Below are positions 8,206 through 17,057 of a stretch of 64,000 nt of DNA, piece after piece (the stretch's first letter is position 1; each line of letters opens with the position of its first letter). Origin of the DNA: Robertmurraya korlensis NBRC 107688 (GTDB taxonomy: Bacteria > Bacillota > Bacilli > Bacillales > Cytobacillaceae). Below the pieces are notes generated by a model, which was given only the letters and a program-made list of their open reading frames with translations, did no database searches and was not told the DNA's origin. The translations under genes were made by a program, and so were the position numbers. The stretch covers positions 62,001 through 126,000 of the forward strand of contig NZ_BCVH01000004.1 of the NCBI RefSeq assembly GCF_001591645.1. Reading direction: 5' to 3'.

Positions 8206-8970
8206 TTGGTAAATGAAGAACGTTTTTGGGACGCTTCAGTTGAAGAACTTTCTCAAGGTTATTATTTTAATGATGAAAAAGAACAGTACACTTGCTTATT
8301 TTGTTATGAGGCTTTTGAAGATGGTGTGATCTATCCAATGAGTGATAGGCTGCTTGAAGCGAAAAAGGCAGTAAAACAACATATACTACATTCCCACGGA
8401 AGTCCATTTGAATACTTGCTTTCCATGGACAAGAAGTATACCGGGTTATCAGAACACCAAAAGGAATTGTTAACTTTCTTTCAATCAGGCTTAAACGATA
8501 AGGAAATAGTTAAGGAATTGGAGGGTGGGAGCCCTTCGACGATAAGAAATCATCGTTTCAAATTTCGAGAGAAGGAAAAACAAGCAAAGATCTATTTAGC
8601 CATTATGAATGTTTTAAATGGACAGAAGGACAAAAGTACTAAGGACTTTATTGAAATTCATAAGGGGGCAAAAATGGTGGATGAACGCTACGCAATTACT
8701 ATAGAAGAGAAAGAAAAAGTATTAGAAACCTATTTTAAAAATGGATTAGATGGTCCATTGGACAACTTTCCGAGCAAAGAAAAACGAAAGATCATTATTC
8801 TTCAACATATTCTTACTCGATTTACTCCAAACAAAAGATATACGGAGTTGGAAGTAAATACCGTATTAAAGACCATCTTCAATGATTTTGCGACCATTCG
8901 GCGGTACTTAATCGAGTATGGATTTATTGAGCGCAGCAAAGACTGCACAGAATACTGGGTGAAGCAATAA
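8206..8970 (+). CDS. DUF2087-type transcriptional regulator
   Basis: A 254-residue cytoplasmic protein. An N-terminal segment with CLFCYEAF and HILHSHGSPF could bind metal (Cys-x2-Cys plus His pair). A LuxR-like helix-turn-helix follows, GLNDKEIVKELEGGSPSTIRNH at about 97-118. The C-terminal 70 residues (KRKIIILQHILTRF ... TIRRYLIEYGFIERSKD) are a DUF2087 domain, found in Bacillus regulators. TTG 8206 is preferred because GAGGTG lies 7 bases upstream. The leader (8150-8190) is very AT-rich with two copies of a TATATATAAT core. The target is unknown. Confidence 0.72.
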   Translation: MVNEERFWDASVEELSQGYYFNDEKEQYTCLFCYEAFEDGVIYPMSDRLLEAKKAVKQHILHSHGSPFEYLLSMDKKYTGLSEHQKELLTFFQSGLNDKEIVKELEGGSPSTIRNHRFKFREKEKQAKIYLAIMNVLNGQKDKSTKDFIEIHKGAKMVDERYAITIEEKEKVLETYFKNGLDGPLDNFPSKEKRKIIILQHILTRFTPNKRYTELEVNTVLKTIFNDFATIRRYLIEYGFIERSKDCTEYWVKQ

Positions 8971-8996
8971 ACACGACATTTCTTGTCGTGTTTATT
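8966..8996 (+). terminator. Intrinsic terminator
   Basis: A perfect 13-bp stem, AATAAACACGACA / TGTCGTGTTTATT, with loop TTTCT, overlapping the stop codon of the DUF2087 regulator gene. Confidence 0.85.
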
Positions 8997-9119
8997 TGGA
9001 TGAAAAGTATGTAACCTTTCCTATAAATTCCCGTCTACCTTATTAGTGGAAAAAGTTACAGCACACAACATGGCAGCGGATGAACTACCCATTTATTGAT
9101 AGGAAAGGGTGCAAGACGC

Positions 9120-9857
9120 ATGTTAAAATCAAGAATATTATTATTAATCGGGATCGGACTATTTATGTTGTTGTTATTGCTAACACCAAGTTTCTTACAG
9201 GCAAAAGCTGTTCCGGTATTAGATTTTTCGGTAAAGGCAGAGGAAAAGGTCACAAAAGAAAAAAAGAAAATCACGAGTGTTGAATGGAAAGGAAAGATTT
9301 ATCGGGACCTAGAGACACATTACTATCTTTTTTCAACTACTAAAAAAGGGACCATTGAGGTAACCTGGGGACCGAATTCAGATGGTTCTGACTTTATTAT
9401 TACTGATAAAAATTGGGGAGCCATGTATGGGAATGGAGATGTGTTACCAGAAGGTGACTATATGTTTGTTGTCACTTCCAATCCTGCCGAATCACCGGAA
9501 GACCCGTCACTTCTTTCTTACGATTTTAATCTTAATGGCCTTTCGTTCAAAGAAGCACCAAATACTACTCTTCCTCAACTAACAATTGAGAGTCCTGTTG
9601 ATTTGGTAACACATCTACCTGAAGGGGATCATACCATCACTTTTAAAGGTCGTTCAGATGCTAATTTCTTACTATTTGGTGTTTCTGGATTTGGGGATGA
9701 AACGACGGAGACATTAACTAGTTCATTTGAAAAAACCCTTTTATTTAATGATAATAGTCCAGCCTATAATTTTTATAGAATATCGGCTACGAATGATTCT
9801 GGGAATGCTGTTAATCGTTACTTTGAAGTGTTGTATGATGGTGGTATAAGAGAATAA
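9120..9857 (+). CDS. Secreted protein with two beta-rich halves, unknown function
   Basis: A 245-residue protein with a clear Sec signal peptide: MLKSR, a run of Leu/Ile over residues 6-22, and a probable cleavage after LQAKA near residue 30. There is no lipobox Cys, LPXTG motif or second membrane segment, so release to the medium or wall is expected. The mature part is beta-rich; one half contains YYLFSTTKKGTIEVTW and GDYMFVVTSNP, the other contains EGDHTITFKGRSDANFLLFG. These look like two beta-sandwich modules, but I cannot name the family. ATG 9120 has AGGAAAGGG about 10 bases upstream. Confidence 0.7.
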   Translation: MLKSRILLLIGIGLFMLLLLLTPSFLQAKAVPVLDFSVKAEEKVTKEKKKITSVEWKGKIYRDLETHYYLFSTTKKGTIEVTWGPNSDGSDFIITDKNWGAMYGNGDVLPEGDYMFVVTSNPAESPEDPSLLSYDFNLNGLSFKEAPNTTLPQLTIESPVDLVTHLPEGDHTITFKGRSDANFLLFGVSGFGDETTETLTSSFEKTLLFNDNSPAYNFYRISATNDSGNAVNRYFEVLYDGGIRE

Positions 9858-9865
9858 AAAATGGG

Positions 9866-9900
9866 AGCTGGTGGGCTATTTAAGTAGCCCTCAGCTTTTT
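9866..9900 (+). terminator. Intrinsic terminator
   Basis: The stem AGCTG(GT)GGGCTA / TAGCCC(T)CAGCT has a small internal bulge, followed by T5, behind the secreted-protein gene. Confidence 0.75.
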
Positions 9901-9959
9901 GATATAGGTCCAATTTTAGTAATGTTATTTTTACTAGTTGGAAAGAAAGGATATTTCAT

Positions 9960-10279
9960 ATGCAGCCATTTACACAGCAAGTAGTAATGATTATTAAAAT
10001 ATCCCCGAAGGAAAAGTAATGACGTATGGTCAAATTGCCAGACTTGCTGGTAGTCCAAGAGCTGCTCGTCAAGTTGTTCGCATCCTTCACTCGATGAGTA
10101 AAAAGCACCATTTACCCTGGCATCGTGTCATCAGCGTAAAAGGAAAAATTTCTATCCAAGAGGATTCCTCTTATCATGAGCAAATGATGTCTTTACAAAG
10201 CGAGGGAGTGAAAGTAAGCGAAACGGGTATGGTTTGTTTAGGTGAATACCAGTGGCATCCAGAGAACATAATTGATTAG
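9960..10279 (+). pseudogene. Alkyltransferase-like (ATL) DNA repair protein, frameshifted
   Basis: ATG 9960, with AAAGG upstream, encodes MQPFTQQVVMIIK, the normal N-terminus of MGMT-family proteins, but the frame ends at TAA 10017-10019. The rest, MTYGQIARLAGSPRAARQVV through PWHRVISVKGKI, continues in another frame from ATG 10019. Adding one A to the A4 run at 9996-9999 joins the parts into a 106-residue protein. The methyl-acceptor Cys of PCHR is Trp here (PWHR), which marks the ATL/YbaZ class: these proteins bind alkylguanine and recruit nucleotide excision repair rather than transferring the alkyl group. The TAATG overlap could allow reinitiation. A sequencing error is also possible. Confidence 0.8.
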
Positions 10280-10310
10280 CGATTTGTAGTTGCTTATCAA
10301 TTCTTTTTTT
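10270..10310 (+). terminator. Intrinsic terminator of the ATL gene
   Basis: The stem AATTGATTAGC / GCTTATCAATT (10 of 11 paired) is followed by C and seven T. Its left arm overlaps the stop codon. Confidence 0.78.
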
Positions 10311-10351
10311 GGTATTATCGTTTCATAGCTAATGATTATGAAAATTCAGAG

Positions 10352-10873
10352 GTGAGACATATTCACTCATTTAATGAAAAGGGTAATTTACTTCTTGAAG
10401 AGATTGATACCATTAATCTTTTAACAAAAATGCCAATTCATTCACTAAACTTAGAAGCGATTGCAGTAGTGACCAATATATACCGAGTTGCACAGGGCTT
10501 ACGAAATAAAATGGAACGAGAGGTCTTATCGGAATATGGGTTATCGTGGACATCATTTTCGATTCTATATGATTTATGGATTTGGGAATCGATGGAGACA
10601 AAAAAACTAGCTGCGTCTGCTGGAGTTTCAAAGGCAACGATTAGTAATATTACAAATACGTTAGAACGAAAAGAGCTCTGTTATCGAAAGGTGGATAACA
10701 GAGACCGTAGAATAACCTACGTTCTCCTTACCGAGAAAGGGAAAAGAGTAATGGAAGAACTTTATCCACGATTTCATATGGGAGAAGTAGATATTGTCTC
10801 AAGCTTGTCAGAAGTCGAGCAACATAATATTTCGTCCCTATTAAGAAGATTAATAAGAGAAAATAAATTTTAA
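10352..10873 (+). CDS. MarR-family transcriptional regulator (YwaE-like)
   Basis: A protein of up to 173 residues with a winged helix: METKKLAASAGVSKATISNITNTLERKELCYRKVDNRDRRITYVLLTEKG spans the recognition helix and the Asp-x-Arg-Asp-x-Arg wing typical of MarR. The start is uncertain; GTG 10352 overlaps GAGGTGAG and the first 35-40 residues may not be translated. In B. subtilis a MarR gene (ywaE) lies immediately upstream of tyrZ, and the same order holds here, supporting orthology. It may control tyrZ or an unlinked gene; the ligand is unknown. Confidence 0.83.
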   Translation: MRHIHSFNEKGNLLLEEIDTINLLTKMPIHSLNLEAIAVVTNIYRVAQGLRNKMEREVLSEYGLSWTSFSILYDLWIWESMETKKLAASAGVSKATISNITNTLERKELCYRKVDNRDRRITYVLLTEKGKRVMEELYPRFHMGEVDIVSSLSEVEQHNISSLLRRLIRENKF

Positions 10874-10884
10874 TAATGTAAAAG

Positions 10885-11104
10885 TGATGACGGGAAACCA
10901 AGTAGTAGTTATCTCCCTGTAACAGAGAGTCGATGGTTGGTGTAAATCGACACAAAGATAACATGAAATACATTCCCTGAGCTTTCTTTGCCTAGCAAAG
11001 AACGGACGATCCGTTATTCGTTAAGTGGAAGAACTAGATTCTTCAATGAGGGTGGTACCGCGTGCAAAAACCACGTCCCTTTTTGGGGGATGTGGTTTTT
11101 TTAT
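10885..11104 (+). ncRNA. Tyrosine-specific T-box riboswitch leader with terminator
   Basis: A leader of about 220 nt before tyrZ. The T-box core GGGTGGTACCGCG is at 11050-11062. In Stem I the specifier TAC (Tyr) is at 10969-10971, just 5' of the characteristic CCTGAGC. The competing terminator is AACCACGTCCC (11069-11079) with GGGGATGTGGTT (11086-11097) and a T run to 11104. Uncharged tRNA-Tyr pairing to the specifier and the T-box bulge would favour the antiterminator and permit tyrZ transcription when tyrosine is scarce. Boundaries at the 5' end are approximate. Confidence 0.92.
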
Positions 11105-11126
11105 TTATATAAAGGAGGAAGTAGAG

Positions 11127-12377
11127 ATGACAAAGTTATTGCAGGAACTAACGATGGAACAAAAGCAAGAAGTGAAAAGGCAGATGGCAATATATACTCA
11201 AGGAGTACAAGAAATCATCCCGACCGAAGAGCTTGAAGCCAAAATTGGAAAATCAATAAAAGAAAATAAGCCTTTAAAAATAAAGCTTGGATTGGACCCA
11301 TCCGCACCTGATGTTCATCTTGGACATACGGTAGTGTTAAATAAGATGAGGCAGTTTCAAGAGAATGGTCATATCATTCAAGTAATTATTGGTGATTTTA
11401 CTGGGAAAATTGGTGACCCTACTGGAAAATCAGTGGCAAGAAAACAATTATCAGATGAAGAAGTGAAGCATAATGCCAAAACATACTTCGAACAGTTTGC
11501 CAAAATTATAGATATGTCTAAGGTCGAACTTCATTACAATTCTAACTGGTTATCCAAGCTAAACTTTGAAGATGTGATTCAACTAGCGGGGAAAATTACG
11601 GTAGCTAGACTGTTAGAAAGAGATGATTTTGAGGAACGAATTGCCTTTAGTAAGCCCATCTCGTTACATGAATTTTTCTACCCATTAATGCAAGGATACG
11701 ATTCTGTCGTTTTAGAATGTGATATTGAACTAGGTGGAACGGATCAACATTTTAATATATTAATGGGAAGACATTTTCAAGAAAAGTTTGGAAAAGAAAA
11801 GCAAGTAGCCATGTTAATGCCTCTATTAGAAGGTCTTGACGGTGTGGAGAAAATGTCAAAATCAAAGAAAAACTACCTTGGAATTGATGAGAACCCTAGA
11901 GAAATGTACGGTAAAGCCATGTCGATTCCAGATGAGTTAATGATTAAATACTTTGAATTGGTAACTGACTTACCACCTGAACAGGTTCAGCTTATGAAAG
12001 AGGAAATAAATACTGGGGATATACACCCAAGAGATGCAAAAATGTTACTAGCCAAAACAATTGTACGCATGTACCATGGAATAGAACAGGCGGAACTAGC
12101 AGAACAGAATTTTATTTCTGTTTTTCAAAAAGGGGCAATGCCAAACGATATTCCAACTGTGAAATGGGAAGGGGAAACGAAAACGTCCTTGATTGAGCTT
12201 TTGTTAGCACTAAACCTGTTAGATTCGAAAAGTGAAGCACGACGAATGATAGAGAACAAGGGTATTCGATTGAATGGAGAAAAAGTAGAAGATATCCATT
12301 TACATTTGACAATTACCGATGGATTAATCATTCAAGTTGGAAAACGAAAATTCATTCAACTACAATTAAACAGGTAA
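11127..12377 (+). CDS. tyrZ: Tyrosyl-tRNA synthetase, TyrZ type
   Basis: A 416-residue class I aminoacyl-tRNA synthetase that charges tRNA-Tyr. HLGH at 64-67 is the HIGH motif, KMSKS lies near residue 250, and an S4-like RNA-binding domain closes the protein ([19 protein letters not shown]). [14 protein letters not shown], rather than the GFDPTADSLHIGH of TyrS, together with the MarR neighbour, favours the TyrZ type, which in B. subtilis discriminates against D-tyrosine. The start is ATG 11127 with AAAGGAGGA upstream; the frame is open further 5' through the T-box but that is leader. Confidence 0.93.
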   Translation: MTKLLQELTMEQKQEVKRQMAIYTQGVQEIIPTEELEAKIGKSIKENKPLKIKLGLDPSAPDVHLGHTVVLNKMRQFQENGHIIQVIIGDFTGKIGDPTGKSVARKQLSDEEVKHNAKTYFEQFAKIIDMSKVELHYNSNWLSKLNFEDVIQLAGKITVARLLERDDFEERIAFSKPISLHEFFYPLMQGYDSVVLECDIELGGTDQHFNILMGRHFQEKFGKEKQVAMLMPLLEGLDGVEKMSKSKKNYLGIDENPREMYGKAMSIPDELMIKYFELVTDLPPEQVQLMKEEINTGDIHPRDAKMLLAKTIVRMYHGIEQAELAEQNFISVFQKGAMPNDIPTVKWEGETKTSLIELLLALNLLDSKSEARRMIENKGIRLNGEKVEDIHLHLTITDGLIIQVGKRKFIQLQLNR

Positions 12378-12388
12378 AGGTGATAGAA

Positions 12389-13225
12389 ATGAAAAAAGTT
12401 ATATTTATGGACATCGATGGGACACTTGTTAATGAACACGGTGTTGTACCCAAATCAGCAAAAATGGCTATCCAACAAGCGAGAAAAAATGGACATCAAG
12501 TATTTATTTGTACCGGCCGATCGAAGGCAGAGTTATTTCATGAAATCATGGAAATTGGGTTTGATGGGATTATTGGTGCAGCTGGGGGCTACATTGAAGT
12601 AGACGAAAAGGTCTTACTTCATGAGAGAGTTTCTACGGAAGATGTGATACATCTGGTTGAGTTTTTTGATAAACATCAAATCGATTTTTATCTTGAGTCA
12701 AATGGTGGATTATTTGCTAGTAAGAATTGTAAGAACCATATCCAAGGGATAATTCATGATTTTTTAGCGGAGAACCCACATGCAGTTGAAGAGGTCAATA
12801 AGGGAATTCAGCCCTTTCATGATTGCTTAATTGACAATGAGGATCTGATTCGCGATGATATTAATAAAATTTCATTTTTAGGCTCTAGCGTTCCCATTGA
12901 AACGATAAAGCAGGAATTCTCATCTAAATTTACTGTGATTCCAAGTACGGTTCCCCTATTTGGAGAGAATAGTGGAGAATTATCCGTGCCTGGTATTCAT
13001 AAGGCGGTTGCGATAGAAAAATTGCTTGAGCATCTTCAAATTGATCGAGAACACACATACGCTTATGGTGATGGTATGAATGATTTAGAAATGCTCCAAT
13101 TTGTCCAATATGGTGTTGCCATGGGCAATGCGAAAGAAGCGTTAAAAGAAGCAGCCGATGATATTACAGATACACATGATAACGATGGGATTTATAATAG
13201 TTTTAAAAAATATAAATTGATATAA
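12389..13225 (+). CDS. HAD superfamily phosphatase, Cof type
   Basis: A 278-residue Cof/YkrA-type HAD hydrolase. Motif I is DIDGT at about residues 8-12, motif II is CTGRS near 44, and motifs III/IV are the Lys of GIHKAVAIEKLL and GDGMNDLEML. A cap domain lies between them. Such enzymes dephosphorylate sugar phosphates, flavin or pyridoxal phosphates with broad specificity. It starts 12 bases after tyrZ with AAAGGTGA before ATG 12389 and may be read through from tyrZ; a terminator follows. Confidence 0.87.
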   Translation: MKKVIFMDIDGTLVNEHGVVPKSAKMAIQQARKNGHQVFICTGRSKAELFHEIMEIGFDGIIGAAGGYIEVDEKVLLHERVSTEDVIHLVEFFDKHQIDFYLESNGGLFASKNCKNHIQGIIHDFLAENPHAVEEVNKGIQPFHDCLIDNEDLIRDDINKISFLGSSVPIETIKQEFSSKFTVIPSTVPLFGENSGELSVPGIHKAVAIEKLLEHLQIDREHTYAYGDGMNDLEMLQFVQYGVAMGNAKEALKEAADDITDTHDNDGIYNSFKKYKLI

Positions 13226-13231
13226 AATCGG

Positions 13232-13255
13232 AGCTACCTTTATGGTAGCTTTTTT
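13232..13255 (+). terminator. Intrinsic terminator
   Basis: The stem AGCTACC / GGTAGCT with loop TTTAT is followed by six T after the HAD gene. Confidence 0.82.
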
Positions 13256-13320
13256 CATTGACTCATGATTTTTCACTTTTTGGGAAAACTATGGAAAAAG
13301 AGAAGAGAAGGATGGTTGTT

Positions 13321-13887
13321 TTGAATACTCCACAAAGAGAGTACTTTGAGAAATTAATTTCGGGCCAAGAAAAGAACACACAAGGTTTTGTAGAGTATTG
13401 GCAAACCTATTCGGATTTCGGCTCATGGCAATTTTGGGTCGTCCTGCTAATGCTTATCGTTCCATTAATTGTGTTATATTTTACGATAGACCGAAAAAAC
13501 ATCTTTATAATCAGTTTTTTTGGATTTGCTACGCATGCTTTGTTTGCTTGGGTTGAGATGTTTGGAATCAGAAGTGGTTTATGGGGTTATCCGTATCAAT
13601 TAATTCCATACCTCCCAAGTGTATCTCTTGATGTCTCCCTCATTCCAGTAGGAATTATGCTCGTTTTCCAATGGACATTAAAGAAAAATAAGAATTTTTA
13701 TTTATATGGAATCATTGCCGCTGCAGTTTTTGGGTTTGGATTTAAACCATTGTTAACCAGTCTAGACTTATTTCAAATGTATAAGTGGGTTAACATTCCT
13801 CTTGTCTTTTTGTTGTATGTCATATTATTTACTATCGCCTATCTTATTACAAAGCTATTTATGCGGATGCGTGAAAAGAGTATGTAA
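13321..13887 (+). CDS. CBO0543-type integral membrane protein (paralogue 1)
   Basis: An approximately 188-residue protein with five or six hydrophobic segments and a short soluble N-terminus. Shared with two other proteins in this window (43566 and 45981) are an FW segment followed by VPLIVLYF plus Asp-Arg-Lys, SFFGFATHALFAW, GxWxYPYQLIPYLP, SLDVSLIPVGIMLVFQWT, and FKPLL. This is the pattern annotated as CBO0543 family, of unknown function. TTG 13321 is preferred because AAGGA lies 8 bases upstream; ATG 13291 and ATG 13312 are alternatives. Confidence 0.75.
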   Translation: MNTPQREYFEKLISGQEKNTQGFVEYWQTYSDFGSWQFWVVLLMLIVPLIVLYFTIDRKNIFIISFFGFATHALFAWVEMFGIRSGLWGYPYQLIPYLPSVSLDVSLIPVGIMLVFQWTLKKNKNFYLYGIIAAAVFGFGFKPLLTSLDLFQMYKWVNIPLVFLLYVILFTIAYLITKLFMRMREKSM

Positions 13888-13888
13888 C

Positions 13889-13920
13889 GGAAGTAGTGAA
13901 AGCTACTTCCATTTTTTTTT
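13889..13920 (+). terminator. Intrinsic terminator
   Basis: A perfect stem, GGAAGTAG / CTACTTCC, is followed by A and a long T run. Confidence 0.87.
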
Positions 13921-14026
13921 GCTCAGAAATTATTGAAATAGTAGATTAATCATTGAATACTAATTGTTGACGCGAAATAAGATGGTATTTGACATTAGGT
14001 AATCAATTAACAGGAGGAATCAGAAA

Positions 14027-15208
14027 ATGACAAATGTTTATATTGTAGATGGCGCACGAACAGCTTTTACGAATTTTGGTGGTTCATTTGCTCAAACGGG
14101 GGCTATGGAGCTCGGTACAGTGAGTGCAGTCGAAGCGCTTCGTCGTTCAAATGTGGACCCCGGTCAGATTGATCATGTAATCTATGGAAATGTTATTCAT
14201 ACTGGTAAAAATGCCTCCTATTTATCAAGACATATTGGATTGCATAGTGGAGTTCCCAAAGAGGTGCCGGCACTCACATTAAATCGACTTTGTGGCTCTG
14301 GGCTTCAATCCATTATTACAGCTGCACAGCATATCCTAGTCGGTGATGCAAATATCGTTCTTGCTGGAGGAGCAGAAAATATGTCACAGTCCCCGTACTC
14401 AAATTTTTCCCAAAGATTCGGCGGTTTTAAAATGGGGAATCTTCAGTTTGACGACATGCTACTGGAAACATTGACTGACCAGTATACAGGAAGCGGAATG
14501 GGGATGACTGCTGAAAAGCTGGCACTAATGTATGAGATTACGAGAGAAGAGCAGGATAACTTTGCCGCCCAATCACATCAACGAGCGGCCACTTCTGCTA
14601 GTAAGGGAATTTTTCAAGAAGAAATTGTGGCTGTCGAGGTTAAAACGAGAAAGAGTTCTAGAATTATTAAGGAAGACGAACATATAAAGCCAGGTGTTCA
14701 GATTGAGGCACTTCAATCCCTCAAGCCAGCTTTTAAAAATGATGGAACCGTTACAGCGGGGAATGCTTCAGGAATCAATGATGGAGCGGCGTCTCTAGTC
14801 GTAGCTAGTAAAAAATCCATTTTAGAAAACAAACTGAAGCCAGTTGCAAGAATTGTATCCTGGGCCGTTGCAGGAGTAGATCCTACAATTATGGGGATTG
14901 GGCCCGTTCCAGCAATTAAGGAAGCATTGAAACGAGCCAATCTTACTCTTGATAACATGGATTTAATCGAAGTGAACGAAGCGTTCGCAGGACAATATTT
15001 AGCGGTAGAAAAAGCACTTGAATTAAACCGAGTAAAGACAAATGTGAATGGAGGGGCAATTGCTTTAGGGCATCCGGTTGGCGCTAGTGGAGCAAGGATT
15101 TTACTCTCTGCAGCTTATGAACTAAGAAGGAGAAATGCCCGATTTGCTGTTGTCAGCTTATGTATTGGTGGCGGTCAAGGAATTGCAATGGTAATAGAGC
15201 GGGGGTAA
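14027..15208 (+). CDS. Acetyl-CoA C-acetyltransferase (thiolase)
   Basis: A 393-residue thiolase. The nucleophile Cys is at residue 89 in LNRLCGSGLQS; the second signature is GHPVGASGARIL and the C-terminal general acid/base Cys lies in LCIGGGQG. GGAENMSQSPY is also typical. It condenses or cleaves acetoacetyl-CoA or longer 3-ketoacyl-CoA. B. subtilis has MmgA and YhfS in this class; no beta-oxidation genes are adjacent, so the pathway (degradation or biosynthesis) is open. AGGAGG precedes ATG 14027 and the gene is monocistronic. Confidence 0.9.
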   Translation: MTNVYIVDGARTAFTNFGGSFAQTGAMELGTVSAVEALRRSNVDPGQIDHVIYGNVIHTGKNASYLSRHIGLHSGVPKEVPALTLNRLCGSGLQSIITAAQHILVGDANIVLAGGAENMSQSPYSNFSQRFGGFKMGNLQFDDMLLETLTDQYTGSGMGMTAEKLALMYEITREEQDNFAAQSHQRAATSASKGIFQEEIVAVEVKTRKSSRIIKEDEHIKPGVQIEALQSLKPAFKNDGTVTAGNASGINDGAASLVVASKKSILENKLKPVARIVSWAVAGVDPTIMGIGPVPAIKEALKRANLTLDNMDLIEVNEAFAGQYLAVEKALELNRVKTNVNGGAIALGHPVGASGARILLSAAYELRRRNARFAVVSLCIGGGQGIAMVIERG

Positions 15209-15212
15209 TCGG

Positions 15213-15236
15213 AGCGTAGTTTTCTACGCTTTTTTT
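15213..15236 (+). terminator. Intrinsic terminator
   Basis: The stem AGCGTAG / CTACGCT with loop TTTT is followed by seven T. Confidence 0.85.
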
Positions 15237-15317
15237 CATGCAATAAATTAATAGTTAAAGAACCGTTGGATTTCTGCCGATATAGACACTATACATAAAT
15301 TTGAAAAGGGGATAAAC

Positions 15318-17009
15318 GTGAAGATAAAAATTAAACTTATTCTACTAATGACTATTTTATTCGTGGCTTTAATCGTAACGGGAACTTTATCTATTAAGGA
15401 ATTAAATTCTACTGAAAGAGCATTTCTTGAAATGCAAAAGGATGAAGAAGTCCAATTAACCATGAAGTCACTTCAGTATCGTTTTACCGGAATCTCAAAT
15501 GATGAAAGAGCTTTTCTTCTAACTGGGAAAACAGAGTTAGTTAGTGGAATTGAAGAGAAGGTAGAAGATATAAATAACTACTTTTCTAAATTAGAATCAA
15601 CGGATGACTTAACTGCAGAAGATAAGGCAGCGATCAAAGAAATTCAAGCCAATTTACAAACCTATTTTGATAAAAATAAACAAATGGTTGAAACCTATTC
15701 CAATGGAGAGAAAGAAGTAGCCTTAACGATCCATATGGAAGAACAAAGAAAGATCCGAAAAGAATTGGTTGATCCTAGTATAGAAACATTTATCACCAAA
15801 CTAACGAAAGAAATTGAAGCAGATAAACAGACAGTAAATGATGACAAAAAAACAAGTGCGATTATACTAAATGCAGTTATTGGTCTATCTATTTTAATAG
15901 GACTTGTTGTGGCAGTAATTGTTATCAGATCCATTACCAAGCCACTAAATGAGATGACTGAGCGTTTGCGTGATATCGCGGAGGGGGAAGGCGATCTTAC
16001 ACATATTATTCAATTGCAATCCAAAGATGAACTAGGCGTGATGGCTAAATCATTCAATCAAATGGTAGGGAAATTACGTGATTTAATGAAACAAGTTAGT
16101 GAAAATGCAGACCAGGTGGCTGCCGCTGCTGAGCAATTACATGTTAGCTCGCAGGAAACAACAAGAGCAACAGAACAAATTGCTTCGACAGTAGAACAAG
16201 TAGCTTCAGGAACAGATGATCAAGTACAAACAGTAAAAGAAACCTCGATAAAAGTGAGCACACTATCATCTAGATTAAGTTCCATTGCATCAAAATCAGA
16301 ATTGGTTGCAAAAACTGCTTTGTCAACGTCAAGCGGAGCGGTTGAAGGGAACAAAGCAATTGAAGGAATTGCAGAAAAAATGGATGATATTAATTCTACT
16401 GTAGGACAATTATCGCAAGAGGTTAGAAAACTAGGTGAACGTTCTAGTCAAATAAGTGAAATTGTTCAAGTTATTACTGGTATCGCTGAGCAAACGAATC
16501 TTTTGGCATTAAACGCTGCCATTGAAGCTGCCAGAGCAGGAGAAAACGGGAGAGGATTTGCCGTTGTTTCAGATGAAGTACGAAAATTAGCAGAGCAATC
16601 GGCAGCATCAGCTAGTCAAATTTCTGAATTGATTCACATTATTCAATCAGACACCCATCAAACAATACGTTCAATGGATGAAACAACACTAAAAGTAACA
16701 GAAGGTACAACATTAATCCAGCATGCTGGTAAGTCGTTTAAAGAAATAGAGCAAGCGGTAACGAATGTTTCTGCTGATATTCGTGAAATGTCCAGCACAG
16801 TTCAAGAAATATCAAGGGAAACAGAACAAATGGTTGTTGCAGTTGAAAAAGTAGGTGATACTTCGGAAATGACAGCAGCCGGAACCCAAAGTATGGCGGC
16901 ATCAACAGAAGAGCAGCTTGCAGCAATGGATGAAATTAGTTCATCATCAGACTCCTTAGCAAAAATGGCAGAAGAGCTACAACAATTAATTGGAAAATTT
17001 AAAGTGTAA
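15318..17009 (+). CDS. Methyl-accepting chemotaxis protein
   Basis: A 563-residue transmembrane chemoreceptor. TM1 is at about 6-26, then a helical extracytoplasmic sensor of about 155 residues (4HB/CHASE3-like, with [10 protein letters not shown]), TM2 at about 183-203, HAMP to about 257, and a long coiled-coil signalling domain. The hairpin tip reads [20 protein letters not shown] followed by [20 protein letters not shown], the universal CheA/CheW contact region. The ligand is unknown. It starts at GTG 15318 with AAAAGGGG upstream, is monocistronic, and converges on a sensor kinase gene across a shared terminator. Confidence 0.95.
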   Translation: MKIKIKLILLMTILFVALIVTGTLSIKELNSTERAFLEMQKDEEVQLTMKSLQYRFTGISNDERAFLLTGKTELVSGIEEKVEDINNYFSKLESTDDLTAEDKAAIKEIQANLQTYFDKNKQMVETYSNGEKEVALTIHMEEQRKIRKELVDPSIETFITKLTKEIEADKQTVNDDKKTSAIILNAVIGLSILIGLVVAVIVIRSITKPLNEMTERLRDIAEGEGDLTHIIQLQSKDELGVMAKSFNQMVGKLRDLMKQVSENADQVAAAAEQLHVSSQETTRATEQIASTVEQVASGTDDQVQTVKETSIKVSTLSSRLSSIASKSELVAKTALSTSSGAVEGNKAIEGIAEKMDDINSTVGQLSQEVRKLGERSSQISEIVQVITGIAEQTNLLALNAAIEAARAGENGRGFAVVSDEVRKLAEQSAASASQISELIHIIQSDTHQTIRSMDETTLKVTEGTTLIQHAGKSFKEIEQAVTNVSADIREMSSTVQEISRETEQMVVAVEKVGDTSEMTAAGTQSMAASTEEQLAAMDEISSSSDSLAKMAEELQQLIGKFKV

Positions 17010-17057
17010 AGTAAAACAGCAGCTTCCTAACAATAAAGGAAGCTGCTGTTTTACTTT
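17008..17057. terminator. Bidirectional intrinsic terminator
   Basis: A perfect 21-bp stem (17008-17028 with 17037-17057) separates convergent genes. It contains AACAGCAGCTTCCT and its complement around an 8-base loop. Confidence 0.9.
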
